Shown here: piece after piece, positions 1-7,795 of the stretch
Layout: each line of letters starts with the position of its first letter
Position numbering within the stretch: position 1 is the first letter of the stretch
From: an uncultured Bacilli bacterium
GTDB taxonomy: Bacteria > Bacillota_I > Bacilli_A > RF39 > UBA660
NCBI GenBank assembly: GCA_934149245.1
Contig: CAKPER010000037.1
Coordinates: 1 to 10,258, forward strand
DNA length: 10,258 nt
Direction of reading: 5' to 3'
The notes under the pieces: model-generated
Told to the model about the DNA's origin: nothing
The model's input: only the letters and a program-made list of their open reading frames with translations
The model's database searches: none
Program-made: the position numbers and the translations under genes

Positions 1-2480
1 GTTAAGCCACTAGTTCTAAATAAAGTGCCACCATAATAAATCATTGATATTTGAATTATAGCAACAAATGATATAACTAATATAAAAACCTTATTTTTAG
101 TTATATTTCCAAGTATATTCAACCTTACTGTTCTAGCATTAAAGCTATTAAAAATACTGATAAAAATAAATAATCCAAAGAAGGCAGTCATAAGATAATC
201 GTTAGTTGGACTTGCTCTAAATAAGTTTTTGATGAGAGGGCTTTTTAGAAAAACTATACATAATAAAGAACTATACAAACCTGTTATGAATATTTCATTT
301 AGCATATATTTATTAATTATTTCTTCATTTCTTTTTTTAGGAGGTTCAGCCATATATTCTGCTAATGGAGGTTCATAAGAAAATGCTAGACCGGCTAATG
401 TATCCATAACCATATTTATCCATAACATTTGAATTACTGTTACAGGTGTTGGTATACCTATAAATGGGGCTACTATGCTAATACTTAGAGCACAGAAATT
501 TACTGTTAATTGAAATATTATAAATTTTCTAATACTTTTAAAAATTGTTCTACCATAAAGAATAGCTTTTTCTATAGAAAGAATATTATCATCTAATATT
601 ACTATATCTGATGCTTCCTTAGCAACTTCAGTACCACTTCCCATAGAAAAACCTATGTCTGCCTTTTTTAGGGCTACCGCATCATTTACACCATCACCAG
701 TCATTCCTACTACTAAACCTTCTTGTTTGGCTAATTCTACTAATCTTGTTTTATCATCTGGCATAGCTCTAGCGACTACTTTTAGTTTTGGTAAAATACT
801 TTTTATTTTTTCATCAGAAAGCTTGTTTAAGTTCTCACTAGTTATTACTAAATCATCACTCGTTTTTACTATACCAACTTCTTTAGCGATAGATAATGCT
901 GTATTTTTGTTATCCCCTGTTATCATAACAATATTAATACCAGATTCTTGAATTAATCTTACTCCATCGATGCTTTCTTTTCTTATTTCATCTTTAATAA
1001 GAAGAAATCCTAATAATGTTAAGTTTGTTATTTTTTTACTTGATTCATTATTGTAAGCTATACAAATTACTCTGGTTCCTTGTTTGGTTATAAAGTCTAT
1101 TTCTTTTTCTATATCTGATTTATGAAGAATTAATTGTTTATTTCCAAATTCATCTATATATTTATCACAATTTGGTAAGATTACTTCACTAGCTCCCTTT
1201 ATAAATTTATATTTTATTTTATTATCTTCTATTATTGATAGAGAATATTTGTTTTTACTATCAAACCTAACCTTATCTATTTCTTTTACCGAAGGGCTTT
1301 TTGATGTTTTTATAAATTCTAAAATAGCTTTATCTGTAATATTTCCGCCTATTATTTTGTTAGTTTGCTTTTCAATTGTACTTTCATTGTTATAAATTAA
1401 GCTGTTGGTGAGTATTTTTTTGTATTTTACAGACAATTGATTTAAGTTACTATATTCTTTTAAATTACCTAGCAATACCTGAGTTACCTCTAACTTTCCT
1501 TTAGTTAATGTACCCGTTTTATCTGTAAATAAAATATTAAGACTACCTGCTGTTTCTATTCCAACTAATTTTCTTACTAAAACGTTGTTTTTTAGCATAT
1601 GTCTCATATTAGATGATAAAACTAGTGTTACCATCATTGGTAAGCCTTCTGGAACTGATACTACTATGATAGTTACGCTTAGGGTAAGAGCATGAAGAAT
1701 ATAGGCAAATAATAACGAAAAATCTGAAAGGGTAGCTACTATTTTAGGAAGGCTAAAGTTATTAGAAATTATTATCTTGTTGAATAGATAACTTACACTT
1801 ACTAAAATGGCTCCTAGGTAACCAAGTTTACTTAATTTGGTTGCCAATGTAGTTAATCTTTCTTTTAGGGGACTTGTAGTTGTTTTTTCCCCTAATTTTT
1901 GAACCATTTTTCCATAGTAAGTGTTATTTCCAACGTTATTAACTAAAACTTCAGCATAGCCACTGTATATTACACAACCTCTATAAATAGTAGCATTAGT
2001 TCTTTTTTTGACGCTTTTAGTCTCACCAGTCATTGATGATTCATCTATTTCAACTTCACCAGACGTTATTATCCCGTCTGCCCCTATTTTATCTCCAGTT
2101 GTTAAAATCATAATATCAGATTTAACTAATTCATCTACTAATATTTCTTTTATTTCACCATCACGTTTAACTTTACATTTTATTTTAGAAGCTGATTCCT
2201 GTAGACGATCAAAAGCTTTTGAGGAACCATATTCACTTATAGCCGATATTAGAGAAGCTATCAGAATTGCTATTACAATTCCTACAGTTTCATACCAATC
2301 AAAATCTTTTATTAGAAATATTGTTTTTATGCCTAATGCTATTAGAAGAATTTTTATAATAGGATCTCCTAAACTTTCAATAAATAGAGAGAAAAAGGTT
2401 TCTTTACTAGTTCCTGTTATTTCGTTAGTTCCATATTTTTTTCGATTACTTATTACTTCTTTTTCTGTTAGACCATTCAT
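1..2480 (-). CDS. Calcium-transporting P-type ATPase, P2B (PMCA-like), C-terminus cut by window edge
   Basis: Membrane ion pump that couples ATP hydrolysis to cation export, most likely Ca2+. Reading from the ATG at 2480, 826 codons are open to the window edge. Visible marks, in order: two N-terminal membrane helices (about residues 30-82); the actuator motif as DESSMTGET (TGE at about 151-153); the TM4 motif VPEGLP (about 275-280) with the ion-binding glutamate; the phosphorylation site DKTGTLT (Asp at about 320); a KGAS nucleotide-binding motif (about 428); and MTGDGVNDA (about 593-601). TM6 reads WINMVMD (about 686-692) with the paired Asn and Asp of Ca2+ pumps, followed by an EPP motif typical of PMCA-type enzymes. 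The frame stops after the loop following TM9, so only the last helix and tail are missing. The start is supported by AGGTGAT a few bases upstream. There is no calmodulin-binding extension at the N-terminus. Na+ or Mn2+ as substrate cannot be excluded. Confidence 0.93.
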   Translation of the reverse strand, partial: MNGLTEKEVISNRKKYGTNEITGTSKETFFSLFIESLGDPIIKILLIALGIKTIFLIKDFDWYETVGIVIAILIASLISAISEYGSSKAFDRLQESASKIKCKVKRDGEIKEILVDELVKSDIMILTTGDKIGADGIITSGEVEIDESSMTGETKSVKKRTNATIYRGCVIYSGYAEVLVNNVGNNTYYGKMVQKLGEKTTTSPLKERLTTLATKLSKLGYLGAILVSVSYLFNKIIISNNFSLPKIVATLSDFSLLFAYILHALTLSVTIIVVSVPEGLPMMVTLVLSSNMRHMLKNNVLVRKLVGIETAGSLNILFTDKTGTLTKGKLEVTQVLLGNLKEYSNLNQLSVKYKKILTNSLIYNNESTIEKQTNKIIGGNITDKAILEFIKTSKSPSVKEIDKVRFDSKNKYSLSIIEDNKIKYKFIKGASEVILPNCDKYIDEFGNKQLILHKSDIEKEIDFITKQGTRVICIAYNNESSKKITNLTLLGFLLIKDEIRKESIDGVRLIQESGINIVMITGDNKNTALSIAKEVGIVKTSDDLVITSENLNKLSDEKIKSILPKLKVVARAMPDDKTRLVELAKQEGLVVGMTGDGVNDAVALKKADIGFSMGSGTEVAKEASDIVILDDNILSIEKAILYGRTIFKSIRKFIIFQLTVNFCALSISIVAPFIGIPTPVTVIQMLWINMVMDTLAGLAFSYEPPLAEYMAEPPKKRNEEIINKYMLNEIFITGLYSSLLCIVFLKSPLIKNLFRASPTNDYLMTAFFGLFIFISIFNSFNARTVRLNILGNITKNKVFILVISFVAIIQISMIYYGGTLFRTSGL

Positions 2481-2542
2481 TATTATCACCTACAAAATTG
2501 TATTAACAGCTAAATAAATATATTCTATAAATAGTTTGACAA

Positions 2543-2571
2543 AATATATCTTAGACATAAAAAAGTGTAAA
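2543..2571 (-). promoter_or_regulatory. Predicted sigma-A promoter of the P-type ATPase gene
   Basis: On the minus strand TTTACA (2571-2566) and TATATT (2548-2543) are separated by exactly 17 bases, one and two mismatches from the vegetative consensus. The ATPase start codon lies about 60 bases downstream. The site overlaps the divergent upstream region of the OpuC operon. It is inferred from sequence only. Confidence 0.55.
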
Positions 2572-2594
2572 TAAGTTAATTTTATTAGATTTTA

Positions 2595-2624
2595 TTGAAC
2601 ATATAAAATATTTGGTAGTATAAT
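2595..2624 (+). promoter_or_regulatory. Predicted promoter of the osmoprotectant transporter operon
   Basis: A perfect TATAAT (2619-2624) is preceded, 18 bases upstream, by TTGAAC (2595-2600). Initiation would fall near 2631, leaving a short leader before the AGAGGTG ribosome site at 2644-2650. A TTGACA at 2536-2541 lacks a well-spaced -10 and was not chosen. No clear osmotic-stress operator is visible. Confidence 0.6.
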
Positions 2625-2655
2625 TAATTTAAGAGTAGAAAATAGAGGTGTAGAT

Positions 2656-3780
2656 GTGATAGAATTTAGAGATGTATCAAAATCTTATAAAGATAAAGTT
2701 ATTTTAAAAAAATTAAATTTTACTATCGAGGATAATTCTATTGTTGTTTTAATTGGTGAGAGTGGTTGTGGTAAAACTACTACATTAAAGATGATTAATA
2801 GATTAATAGAACCTACTTCTGGAAAAATTTTAATTAATGGTAAGAATATAAAAAAGGAAAATCCTATTAAACTTAGAAGGAGTATGGGCTATGTTATACA
2901 ACAAACTGGACTTTTTCCTCATTTAACAATTAGACAGAATATAGAATTAATATCCAAGTTAGAAAAAAAACCTATTAAAGAGATAAAAGAAAGAACAACT
3001 CTGATGATGAAAATGGTAGGATTAGATGAAGGTGATTATTTGGATAGTTATCCATCAGAATTATCTGGAGGTCAACAGCAAAGGGTTGGTATTGCTAGAG
3101 CTTTTGCTACTGATCCTGATATTATTTTGATGGATGAGCCATTTAGTGCACTTGACCCTATAACTAGAGCTTCTTTACAAGATGAAGTAATAAGATTGCA
3201 AGATAAGCTTAAAAAAACAATTGTATTTGTTACTCACGATATGGATGAAGCAATTAAACTTGCTGATAAAATTGCTATTATGAATAATGGGGAACTGGTA
3301 CAATACGATAAACCAGAGAAAATTTTAAAACATCCTGCAAATGATTTTGTAAAAAACTTTGTTGGAACTAAAAGAATTTGGACTTCTCCTAATTTAATAA
3401 AAGTTAGAGACATAATGATAGAAAGGCCTGTCTGCTGTAAGGAAAATTTTTCAGTGTTCTATTGCTTGAATAAAATGCGAATGGCTAAAGTTGATAGTGC
3501 AATGATTGTTGATAACGAGCAAAAATTAAAGGGAATATTATATGCTTCTAGTTTAGTTAATATTAATTATGAAAATAAGAAGGCAAAGGATTTTATTGAA
3601 GAAGATTTTATTACAGCAAATCCTAGCGATAATATAGTAGATTTATTAAAGAAAGTTAAGGAAAATAATATTAATTTGGTTCCTGTTATTGATAATAAAG
3701 GAAGACTTAAAGGGCTTATTACAAGGGGAACTTTGATTACTTCACTTAGTCAGCAATTTTTGGAAAGTGAGGTAGAATAA
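2656..3780 (+). CDS. opuCA: Osmoprotectant (glycine betaine/carnitine/choline) ABC transporter ATPase with CBS domains, OpuCA-type
   Basis: ATP-hydrolysing subunit of a quaternary-amine importer used in osmotic adaptation. The 374-residue protein has Walker A GESGCGKT (34-41), a Q-loop in VIQQTG (about 80-84), signature LSGGQ (136-140), Walker B ILMDEP (157-162), a D-loop SALD and the switch histidine in THD (194). The C-terminal part (about 248-370) holds two CBS-like repeats; in the Lactococcus OpuA relative such domains gate transport by ionic strength. Length and layout match the family. The start is a GTG, five bases after AGAGGTG; the ATG two bases earlier is in another frame and meets TGA at once. 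The stop is one base from the next gene's ATG, so the two genes form one operon. The exact substrate among betaine, carnitine, choline and proline betaine cannot be read from the sequence. Confidence 0.93.
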   Translation: MIEFRDVSKSYKDKVILKKLNFTIEDNSIVVLIGESGCGKTTTLKMINRLIEPTSGKILINGKNIKKENPIKLRRSMGYVIQQTGLFPHLTIRQNIELISKLEKKPIKEIKERTTLMMKMVGLDEGDYLDSYPSELSGGQQQRVGIARAFATDPDIILMDEPFSALDPITRASLQDEVIRLQDKLKKTIVFVTHDMDEAIKLADKIAIMNNGELVQYDKPEKILKHPANDFVKNFVGTKRIWTSPNLIKVRDIMIERPVCCKENFSVFYCLNKMRMAKVDSAMIVDNEQKLKGILYASSLVNINYENKKAKDFIEEDFITANPSDNIVDLLKKVKENNINLVPVIDNKGRLKGLITRGTLITSLSQQFLESEVE

Positions 3781-3781
3781 T

Positions 3782-5344
3782 ATGGGATTAATAAATTATT
3801 TTTCAGGGAATTATCAGGAAATATTAAATCTTTTGGTTGAACATATTAAACTAACTACTTTATCTATTGGTATTGCTATATTGATAGGTATTCCAGTAGG
3901 TATCCTTATTAGTTACGTTAAAAAATTATCTAAACCTATTTTGGGAATTGCTAATGTTATTCAAGCTATTCCATCTATGGCACTTTTAGGTTTTGCTATT
4001 CCTTTTTTGGGAATTGGAACTGTTCCTGCTATAGTAATGGTAGTGCTTTATTCACTGCTTCCTATTATAAAAAATACTTATACAGGAATTGAAAGTATCA
4101 GTCCCCAAATGTTAGAATCCGCTACAGGAATTGGTCTTACACCATGGCAAGTACTAACTAAAATACAAATTCCTCTTGCTCTTCCTGTTATTATGGCAGG
4201 TATACGTATTTCAGCAGTTAGTGCTGTTGGACTTATGACATTGGCTGCATTTGTTGGAGCTGGTGGTTTGGGATATTTAGTATATGCTGGTATTCGTTCT
4301 GTAAATAATGCTCAAATATTAGCAGGTGCTATTCCAGCATGTTTGTTAGCTTTATTAATAGATTATGCTATAGGAATAATTGAAAGTTTTACTACTCCTA
4401 AAAAGAGTAAAAAAGAGCCTAAGAAACCATTCTTTAAAAGGCCAATAGTCCAAAAAGTTATTTTAACAATAATATTAATTATATTAAGTATATTTTTCTT
4501 ATCTAATTACACTATTAACAAAAAAAATAATAAAGTTATTACTATTGGAAGTATGGACTTTTCTGAACAAGAGACATTGTCTTATATGATAAAATATTTA
4601 ATAGAGGAAAATACTGATATAAAGGTTAATCAAAAATTGTCTCTCGGTTCTTCGTCTATAGTGTTTGAAGCTATAAAAAGCAATAGTATAGATATGTATG
4701 TTGATTATACTGGAACTTTATATGGAAGTTTTTTAAAGCATAAACCTATAACAAATGCAAAAAAAGTATATGATATATCTAAAAAGGAACTAAAGAGTAA
4801 GTATAATTTAAATGTGCTAGATGATCTTAACTTTAATAACACCTATACACTTGCTGTTAGTAGAAAAACTAGTGAAGAATACAATTTACATACTATAAGT
4901 GATCTTAGTACGGTGTCTAATAAACTTGTTTTTTCTCCTACTTTAACATTTATGGAAAGACAAGATTGTTATTTGGGACTAAAAAAAGTCTATCCACTTA
5001 ATTTCAGAAAAGTTATTGCTATAGATGGTGCGCCTAGATATACAGCTTTAGCTAATGGAGAAAGTGATGTTGTTGATGCTTTTTCAACTGATGGGCTAAT
5101 AAAGAAATTTGATTTAGTGGTACTAAAAGATGATAAAAACTTTTTCTTGCCTTATCAGGCTGTTCCAGTTGTTAATAATAAAACGTTAAAAAATTATCCT
5201 GAGGTAAAATTAGTTTTAAGTGCCTTAAAAGCTCATTTAAATGATGATGTTATGAGAGAATTGAATTATGAGGTTGATGTTTTAAATAAAAAACCTAGTA
5301 GTGTTGCCAGAGATTATTTAAAGAAAGAAGGATTAATAAATTAA
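3782..5344 (+). CDS. Osmoprotectant ABC transporter, permease fused to substrate-binding domain (OpuCB-OpuCC type)
   Basis: Membrane channel and solute receptor of the importer powered by the preceding ATPase. Residues 1 to about 205 form a typical OpuC/ProW permease with several membrane helices, including the conserved stretch SATGIGLTPWQ that contacts the ATPase and the glycine-rich AAFVGAGGLG. A lysine-rich linker (about 206-223) leads to one more hydrophobic helix (about 225-243). Residues about 250-520 are an OpuAC-type binding domain, beginning ITIGSMDFSEQ and containing DGLIKKFDLVVLKDD and a late PYQAVPVV. The last helix thus places the receptor outside the cell, tethered to the pore. 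It is 520 residues long, as expected for the two domains combined. The ATG at 3782 follows a GTGAGGT ribosome site lying inside the end of the upstream gene. Fused forms are known in several Firmicutes, so the fusion is not a sequencing artefact. Confidence 0.93.
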   Translation: MGLINYFSGNYQEILNLLVEHIKLTTLSIGIAILIGIPVGILISYVKKLSKPILGIANVIQAIPSMALLGFAIPFLGIGTVPAIVMVVLYSLLPIIKNTYTGIESISPQMLESATGIGLTPWQVLTKIQIPLALPVIMAGIRISAVSAVGLMTLAAFVGAGGLGYLVYAGIRSVNNAQILAGAIPACLLALLIDYAIGIIESFTTPKKSKKEPKKPFFKRPIVQKVILTIILIILSIFFLSNYTINKKNNKVITIGSMDFSEQETLSYMIKYLIEENTDIKVNQKLSLGSSSIVFEAIKSNSIDMYVDYTGTLYGSFLKHKPITNAKKVYDISKKELKSKYNLNVLDDLNFNNTYTLAVSRKTSEEYNLHTISDLSTVSNKLVFSPTLTFMERQDCYLGLKKVYPLNFRKVIAIDGAPRYTALANGESDVVDAFSTDGLIKKFDLVVLKDDKNFFLPYQAVPVVNNKTLKNYPEVKLVLSALKAHLNDDVMRELNYEVDVLNKKPSSVARDYLKKEGLIN

Positions 5345-5346
5345 AA

Positions 5347-5385
5347 AAAAGAATTTTAGATCTTATGTAGATCTGGAATTCTTTT
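5347..5385. terminator. Strong bidirectional intrinsic terminator
   Basis: A 17-bp stem (5347-5363 with 5369-5385) contains only two T-G wobbles and closes on the loop TATGT. It is flanked by an A run on the left and T-rich sequence on the right, so it can stop transcription from both sides: the transporter operon on the plus strand and the 5911-5384 gene on the minus strand. Its right arm overlaps the stop codon of that minus-strand gene. Confidence 0.85.
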
Positions 5386-5911
5386 ATTTTGTTATAAGAC
5401 TATATATTAATATGGTACTAATTACTAAAACAGTTATACCTAAGATAATTGCTAATATATTTAAAAGATTATTTTTATTTATAGTAGTAACTTTTTTTTG
5501 CTTTATAATAGGACTATTGTTAACTTGCGATATTAGGTTATAATTGGCTTTACATTCTTCTATAAAGGCTTTTTTTTGTGTTGTTACATAACATATATCT
5601 TTGTCAAATTTATTTATACCATTTAACTTAATATTCGTAAATTCTACTTTATTCTTTAATAATTCATTAGTGCTGACTTTACTTAATATATTGGTTACTA
5701 TTTTATCCAAGTTATCTTTTTCTCCACCAGTAAAATTATTGTCAATAGTATTACCTATACTATTTTTTACAATTTTAGAGATAAAGATATTATCTTCTTC
5801 TTTATTTCGTGAAATGGCATAAAGACAATAATTACTATCACCATATTTAAAATTACATATAATTGTTGCTAACATTTTAATATTACTTTTTTCATCAATT
5901 ATTTCTATCAT
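5384..5911 (-). CDS. Small protein with a single C-terminal membrane anchor, function unknown
   Basis: The product is not recognised. From the ATG at 5911 it has 175 residues. The first 135 or so form a soluble, mixed-composition domain beginning MIEIIDEKSN, with alternating hydrophobic strands (MLATIICNF, NYCLYAISRN). A short polar linker follows, then one strongly hydrophobic helix near the end (about residues 148-172, NILAIILGITVLVISTILIY) and only three residues after it. This is the layout of a tail-anchored protein with the bulk in the cytoplasm. The N-terminal half faintly resembles DUF1292-type domains, which I hold only as a weak possibility. A GTG at 5923 in the same frame would add four residues, but it is part of the ribosome site AGAGGTG, so the ATG is the better start. 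That ribosome site directly follows the upstream gene's stop codon, showing translational coupling to the coiled-coil gene. Confidence 0.8.
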   Translation of the reverse strand: MIEIIDEKSNIKMLATIICNFKYGDSNYCLYAISRNKEEDNIFISKIVKNSIGNTIDNNFTGGEKDNLDKIVTNILSKVSTNELLKNKVEFTNIKLNGINKFDKDICYVTTQKKAFIEECKANYNLISQVNNSPIIKQKKVTTINKNNLLNILAIILGITVLVISTILIYSLITK

Positions 5912-5927
5912 AACAATAGACACCTCT

Positions 5928-7493
5928 TTATTCCATATTTAATTTTTCTAACTTTCTTATTTTTTCGCCATTTATTTTACGGCTTTCTTGCAAATTTTTC
6001 TCTATTATTTCCATTTTATTTTTATTGCTTACCATTTTTTCCATTATGTCATTAATTTTTTTCATAGTTTCTTCATATCCTGGAATAGCACTGTTATATT
6101 GCATGGAGAATTTTTCCTTAATATTACTTATTGTATATATGGTATCATCAATAAGATTGGTTGTAAAATCAATATCTGACATTTTTGTTAATATTTCACT
6201 ATCATAATTAATAGCACTATATTTTACTTTATTGATTTTTTCAACATGGAAATTATTGTAAATATTTCTTAGTAGAAGATTGGCTGCGAATGTATTTATA
6301 AAGATACTTGGTACTAAACCCATTAGTGGGCTTATTTTTATTGTTGCTATAAAATTTAGTGTATCATTAATTACATTTGATAATGTTCCCATTTGGTAGG
6401 TTGTATATTCTTCTTTGTTAATTATATCAATTTTATTTAAGAGATTTTCAAAATAATCATTTTGTTTATCTATTTCGTTATTACAATATTCAATAGTAGT
6501 ATTTAGGGTATCAACATCATCTTTTATTTGATTATAATTACTTTTTTGTTCTTCTAAATTATATAATTTTTCTTTATTTTCTTCTTTTAAATCTTCTGTT
6601 ATACTCTTTATTCTATCTAGTTTTTGATATAAGATTTTATATTCTTCTAATAATTTATAGTCTTTTATTAAATTTTTATTATATATATCATTTTGAGTTA
6701 AGTTTTTATAATCTATTATATCATCTACTAATGTTTTATCATCTAAATAAATTATATCTTCAAAATTATAATTTTCTCTGTAAATGTTATAGTTTTCTAT
6801 AATTTCATTTATTTTTTTGATGGTTTCATTTATTTCTTCTTTAATTTTCTCGGCTTTTTCTAATTCTAGTTCTTCATTATTTTGTTCTCTTAGATCGTAT
6901 AATTTTGCTTCAAGAATTTCTATTTCATCTATGGAACGATTGAATTCTTTTTTTATTTTATAAATTATTTTAGTTCTTAATTCATCTTTTGCTTTTTCTT
7001 TTTCTAGACTGTTTTTCTGGATATCATTTTTTTCTTCAACATTTGTTGTTTTATCTTTATTTTTGGATGAAGCTACTCCTTTTTTTCTTATGTATTCTCT
7101 ATCTTTTCTAGTTTCTTTAATTCTAGTAATTACATTATCAACAAAGTCTTTCTCATTAGTTTTTTGTGGCTTAGGCTTAGAATTGTTATTTTGCTCTATT
7201 TCATTTTCCTTTGTTGATTGTTTATCTGTAATCTTTTTTTCTGAAGTAGCTAAACTTTTTTTCTTTTGTGGAATTGGGGAAATTGCTTTTTTGTATTTTC
7301 TTTTTCTATTTATTGTGAATGTTTTAGAATTATCTTTTTCAACTACTCTTTTGATATTTTTGATAGTTTCATTTATAAATTCTTTAGTTTCATCTTCTTT
7401 TTTTATTTTTTTCTTTAATCTAGCAATACGAATTTTTCTCAGTCTTTCTCTTAGTTTACTAAAGATGCTGCCAGTTGTTGAATTATCGTCCAC
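5928..7493 (-). CDS. Lysine/glutamate-rich coiled-coil protein with one hydrophobic segment, function unknown
   Basis: A 521-residue protein that I do not recognise. The N-terminus (about 12-33) is strongly basic (KLRERLRKIRIARLKKKIKK). Residues about 35-165 are low-complexity, rich in K, E, N and Q, and probably disordered. Residues about 165-235 and 270-360 have the heptad-like charge pattern of long coiled coils. A hydrophobic segment follows (about 378-409, FIATIKISPLMGLVPSIFIN and on), long enough to cross or enter the membrane. The C-terminus (about 430-520) is a second coiled coil. No enzymatic motif is visible. The start is GTG at 7493, well supported by AGAGGAGG six bases upstream. 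The gene forms an operon with the tail-anchored protein gene just downstream. Together they suggest a membrane-attached scaffold or an envelope or division-related filament; this is inference only. Confidence 0.85.
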   Translation of the reverse strand: MDDNSTTGSIFSKLRERLRKIRIARLKKKIKKEDETKEFINETIKNIKRVVEKDNSKTFTINRKRKYKKAISPIPQKKKSLATSEKKITDKQSTKENEIEQNNNSKPKPQKTNEKDFVDNVITRIKETRKDREYIRKKGVASSKNKDKTTNVEEKNDIQKNSLEKEKAKDELRTKIIYKIKKEFNRSIDEIEILEAKLYDLREQNNEELELEKAEKIKEEINETIKKINEIIENYNIYRENYNFEDIIYLDDKTLVDDIIDYKNLTQNDIYNKNLIKDYKLLEEYKILYQKLDRIKSITEDLKEENKEKLYNLEEQKSNYNQIKDDVDTLNTTIEYCNNEIDKQNDYFENLLNKIDIINKEEYTTYQMGTLSNVINDTLNFIATIKISPLMGLVPSIFINTFAANLLLRNIYNNFHVEKINKVKYSAINYDSEILTKMSDIDFTTNLIDDTIYTISNIKEKFSMQYNSAIPGYEETMKKINDIMEKMVSNKNKMEIIEKNLQESRKINGEKIRKLEKLNME

Positions 7494-7533
7494 AGTATCC
7501 CTCCTCTAAAACTATAATTATTTTTCTATATTT

Positions 7534-7562
7534 ATTATAGCTTGAATAGTAAAAAAAATCTA
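7534..7562 (-). promoter_or_regulatory. Predicted promoter of the coiled-coil/tail-anchor operon
   Basis: A perfect TATAAT (7539-7534, minus strand) lies about 40 bases upstream of the GTG start at 7493. The -35 region at a 17-base spacing (7562-7557, TAGATT) is weak, so strength may depend on an activator or on the A/T tracts upstream. Confidence 0.45.
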
Positions 7563-7637
7563 TAATAAATTTAGTTGTATTGTAAATGAATAGTAAAAAA
7601 ACGCTAATTTTATTTTAAGTATACAAGTAAAAAAACG
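7543..7637 (+). repeat. Three short A-tract repeats (AGTAAAAAAA)
   Basis: TGAATAGTAAAAAAA occurs at 7543-7557 and again at 7587-7601, 44 bases apart. The second copy shares AGTAAAAAAACG with a third at 7626-7637, 34 bases further on. The copies sit between the coiled-coil gene promoter and the small-RNA terminator. They could be phased A-tracts that bend DNA upstream of the promoter, or partial duplications of the terminator edge. Confidence 0.5.
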
Positions 7638-7732
7638 AACTATTTCTAGTTCGAATAAATCTTTAATGGTGCGGGGGTGTCGTAGATATCTACAACTCTT
7701 CACAAGTACGAATGATACAAATATCACTCACT
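7629..7732 (-). ncRNA. Candidate small RNA (about 100 nt) with C-rich loop region
   Basis: Minus-strand transcription unit with no supportable coding content. An extended -10 element is followed by a predicted start near 7732. The RNA would fold into an 8-bp hairpin (7729-7710, one G-U pair, loop UUUG) and a 7-bp hairpin (7696-7679, loop AUAU). A largely unpaired stretch containing ACCCCCGCACC (about 7678-7668) follows. The last element is a 7-bp hairpin with a GAAA tetraloop (7653-7636) running straight into seven U residues (7635-7629). Such C-rich single-stranded stretches are the seed in Gram-positive sRNAs such as RsaE/RoxS, which pair with G-rich Shine-Dalgarno sequences. The family itself is not recognised. 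The plus-strand reading lacks a terminator T run, so the minus strand is favoured. Confidence 0.5.
7636..7653 (-). terminator. Intrinsic terminator of the candidate small RNA
   Basis: A perfect 7-bp stem CGAACTA/TAGTTCG with a GAAA tetraloop on the minus strand is followed immediately by T7 (7635-7629). It lies about 100 bases upstream of the coiled-coil operon promoter, so it insulates that operon from transcription arriving from the right. Confidence 0.7.
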
Positions 7733-7738
7733 AATGAT

Positions 7739-7767
7739 AATATAGCACATTTTTTGATAAATTTGAA
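7739..7767 (-). promoter_or_regulatory. Extended -10 promoter for the candidate small RNA
   Basis: On the minus strand TGC-TATATT (7747-7739) is an extended -10 element; the position 17 bases upstream holds TTCAAA (7767-7762), four of six consensus -35 bases. Transcription would start near 7732 and run left into the terminator at 7653-7629. It points away from the AAA+ gene promoter some 30 bases to its right. Confidence 0.5.
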
Positions 7768-7795
7768 TAATTTTACACAAAAAAGTTAAAAAGTA

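Noticed and set aside
2008..2517. Long plus-strand open frame opposite the P-type ATPase gene (and a shorter one at 655-951)
   Set aside because: The minus strand carries clear ATPase motifs throughout. The plus-strand translations are serine/isoleucine-rich with no family pattern, as expected of antisense shadows.
2654..2656. ATG as start of the OpuCA-type gene
   Set aside because: It is in another frame and followed at once by TGA; the GTG at 2656 gives the conserved N-terminus MIEFRDVSK.
5921..5923. GTG as start of the tail-anchored protein
   Set aside because: It is part of the AGAGGTG ribosome site and has no ribosome site of its own; the ATG at 5911 has good spacing.
7063..7509. Plus-strand open frame opposite the coiled-coil gene, rich in Phe, Leu and Ser
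   Set aside because: It is the antisense of a Lys/Glu-rich coding sequence, which gives Phe/Leu/Ser automatically. It is not a membrane protein gene.
7682..7693. Perfect palindrome GTAGATATCTAC as an operator or restriction/att site
   Set aside because: It is better explained as the core of the second hairpin of the candidate sRNA, where the flanking bases extend the stem with a wobble pair. There is no second copy nearby.
7636..7720. tmRNA 3' end or transposase tail in the CCCCGCACCA-containing stretch (minus-strand reading ...DIYDTPAPLKIYSN)
   Set aside because: No T-arm or acceptor partner is present, and the reading frame has an in-frame TGA shortly upstream and no start codon. A decayed mobile end cannot be fully excluded.
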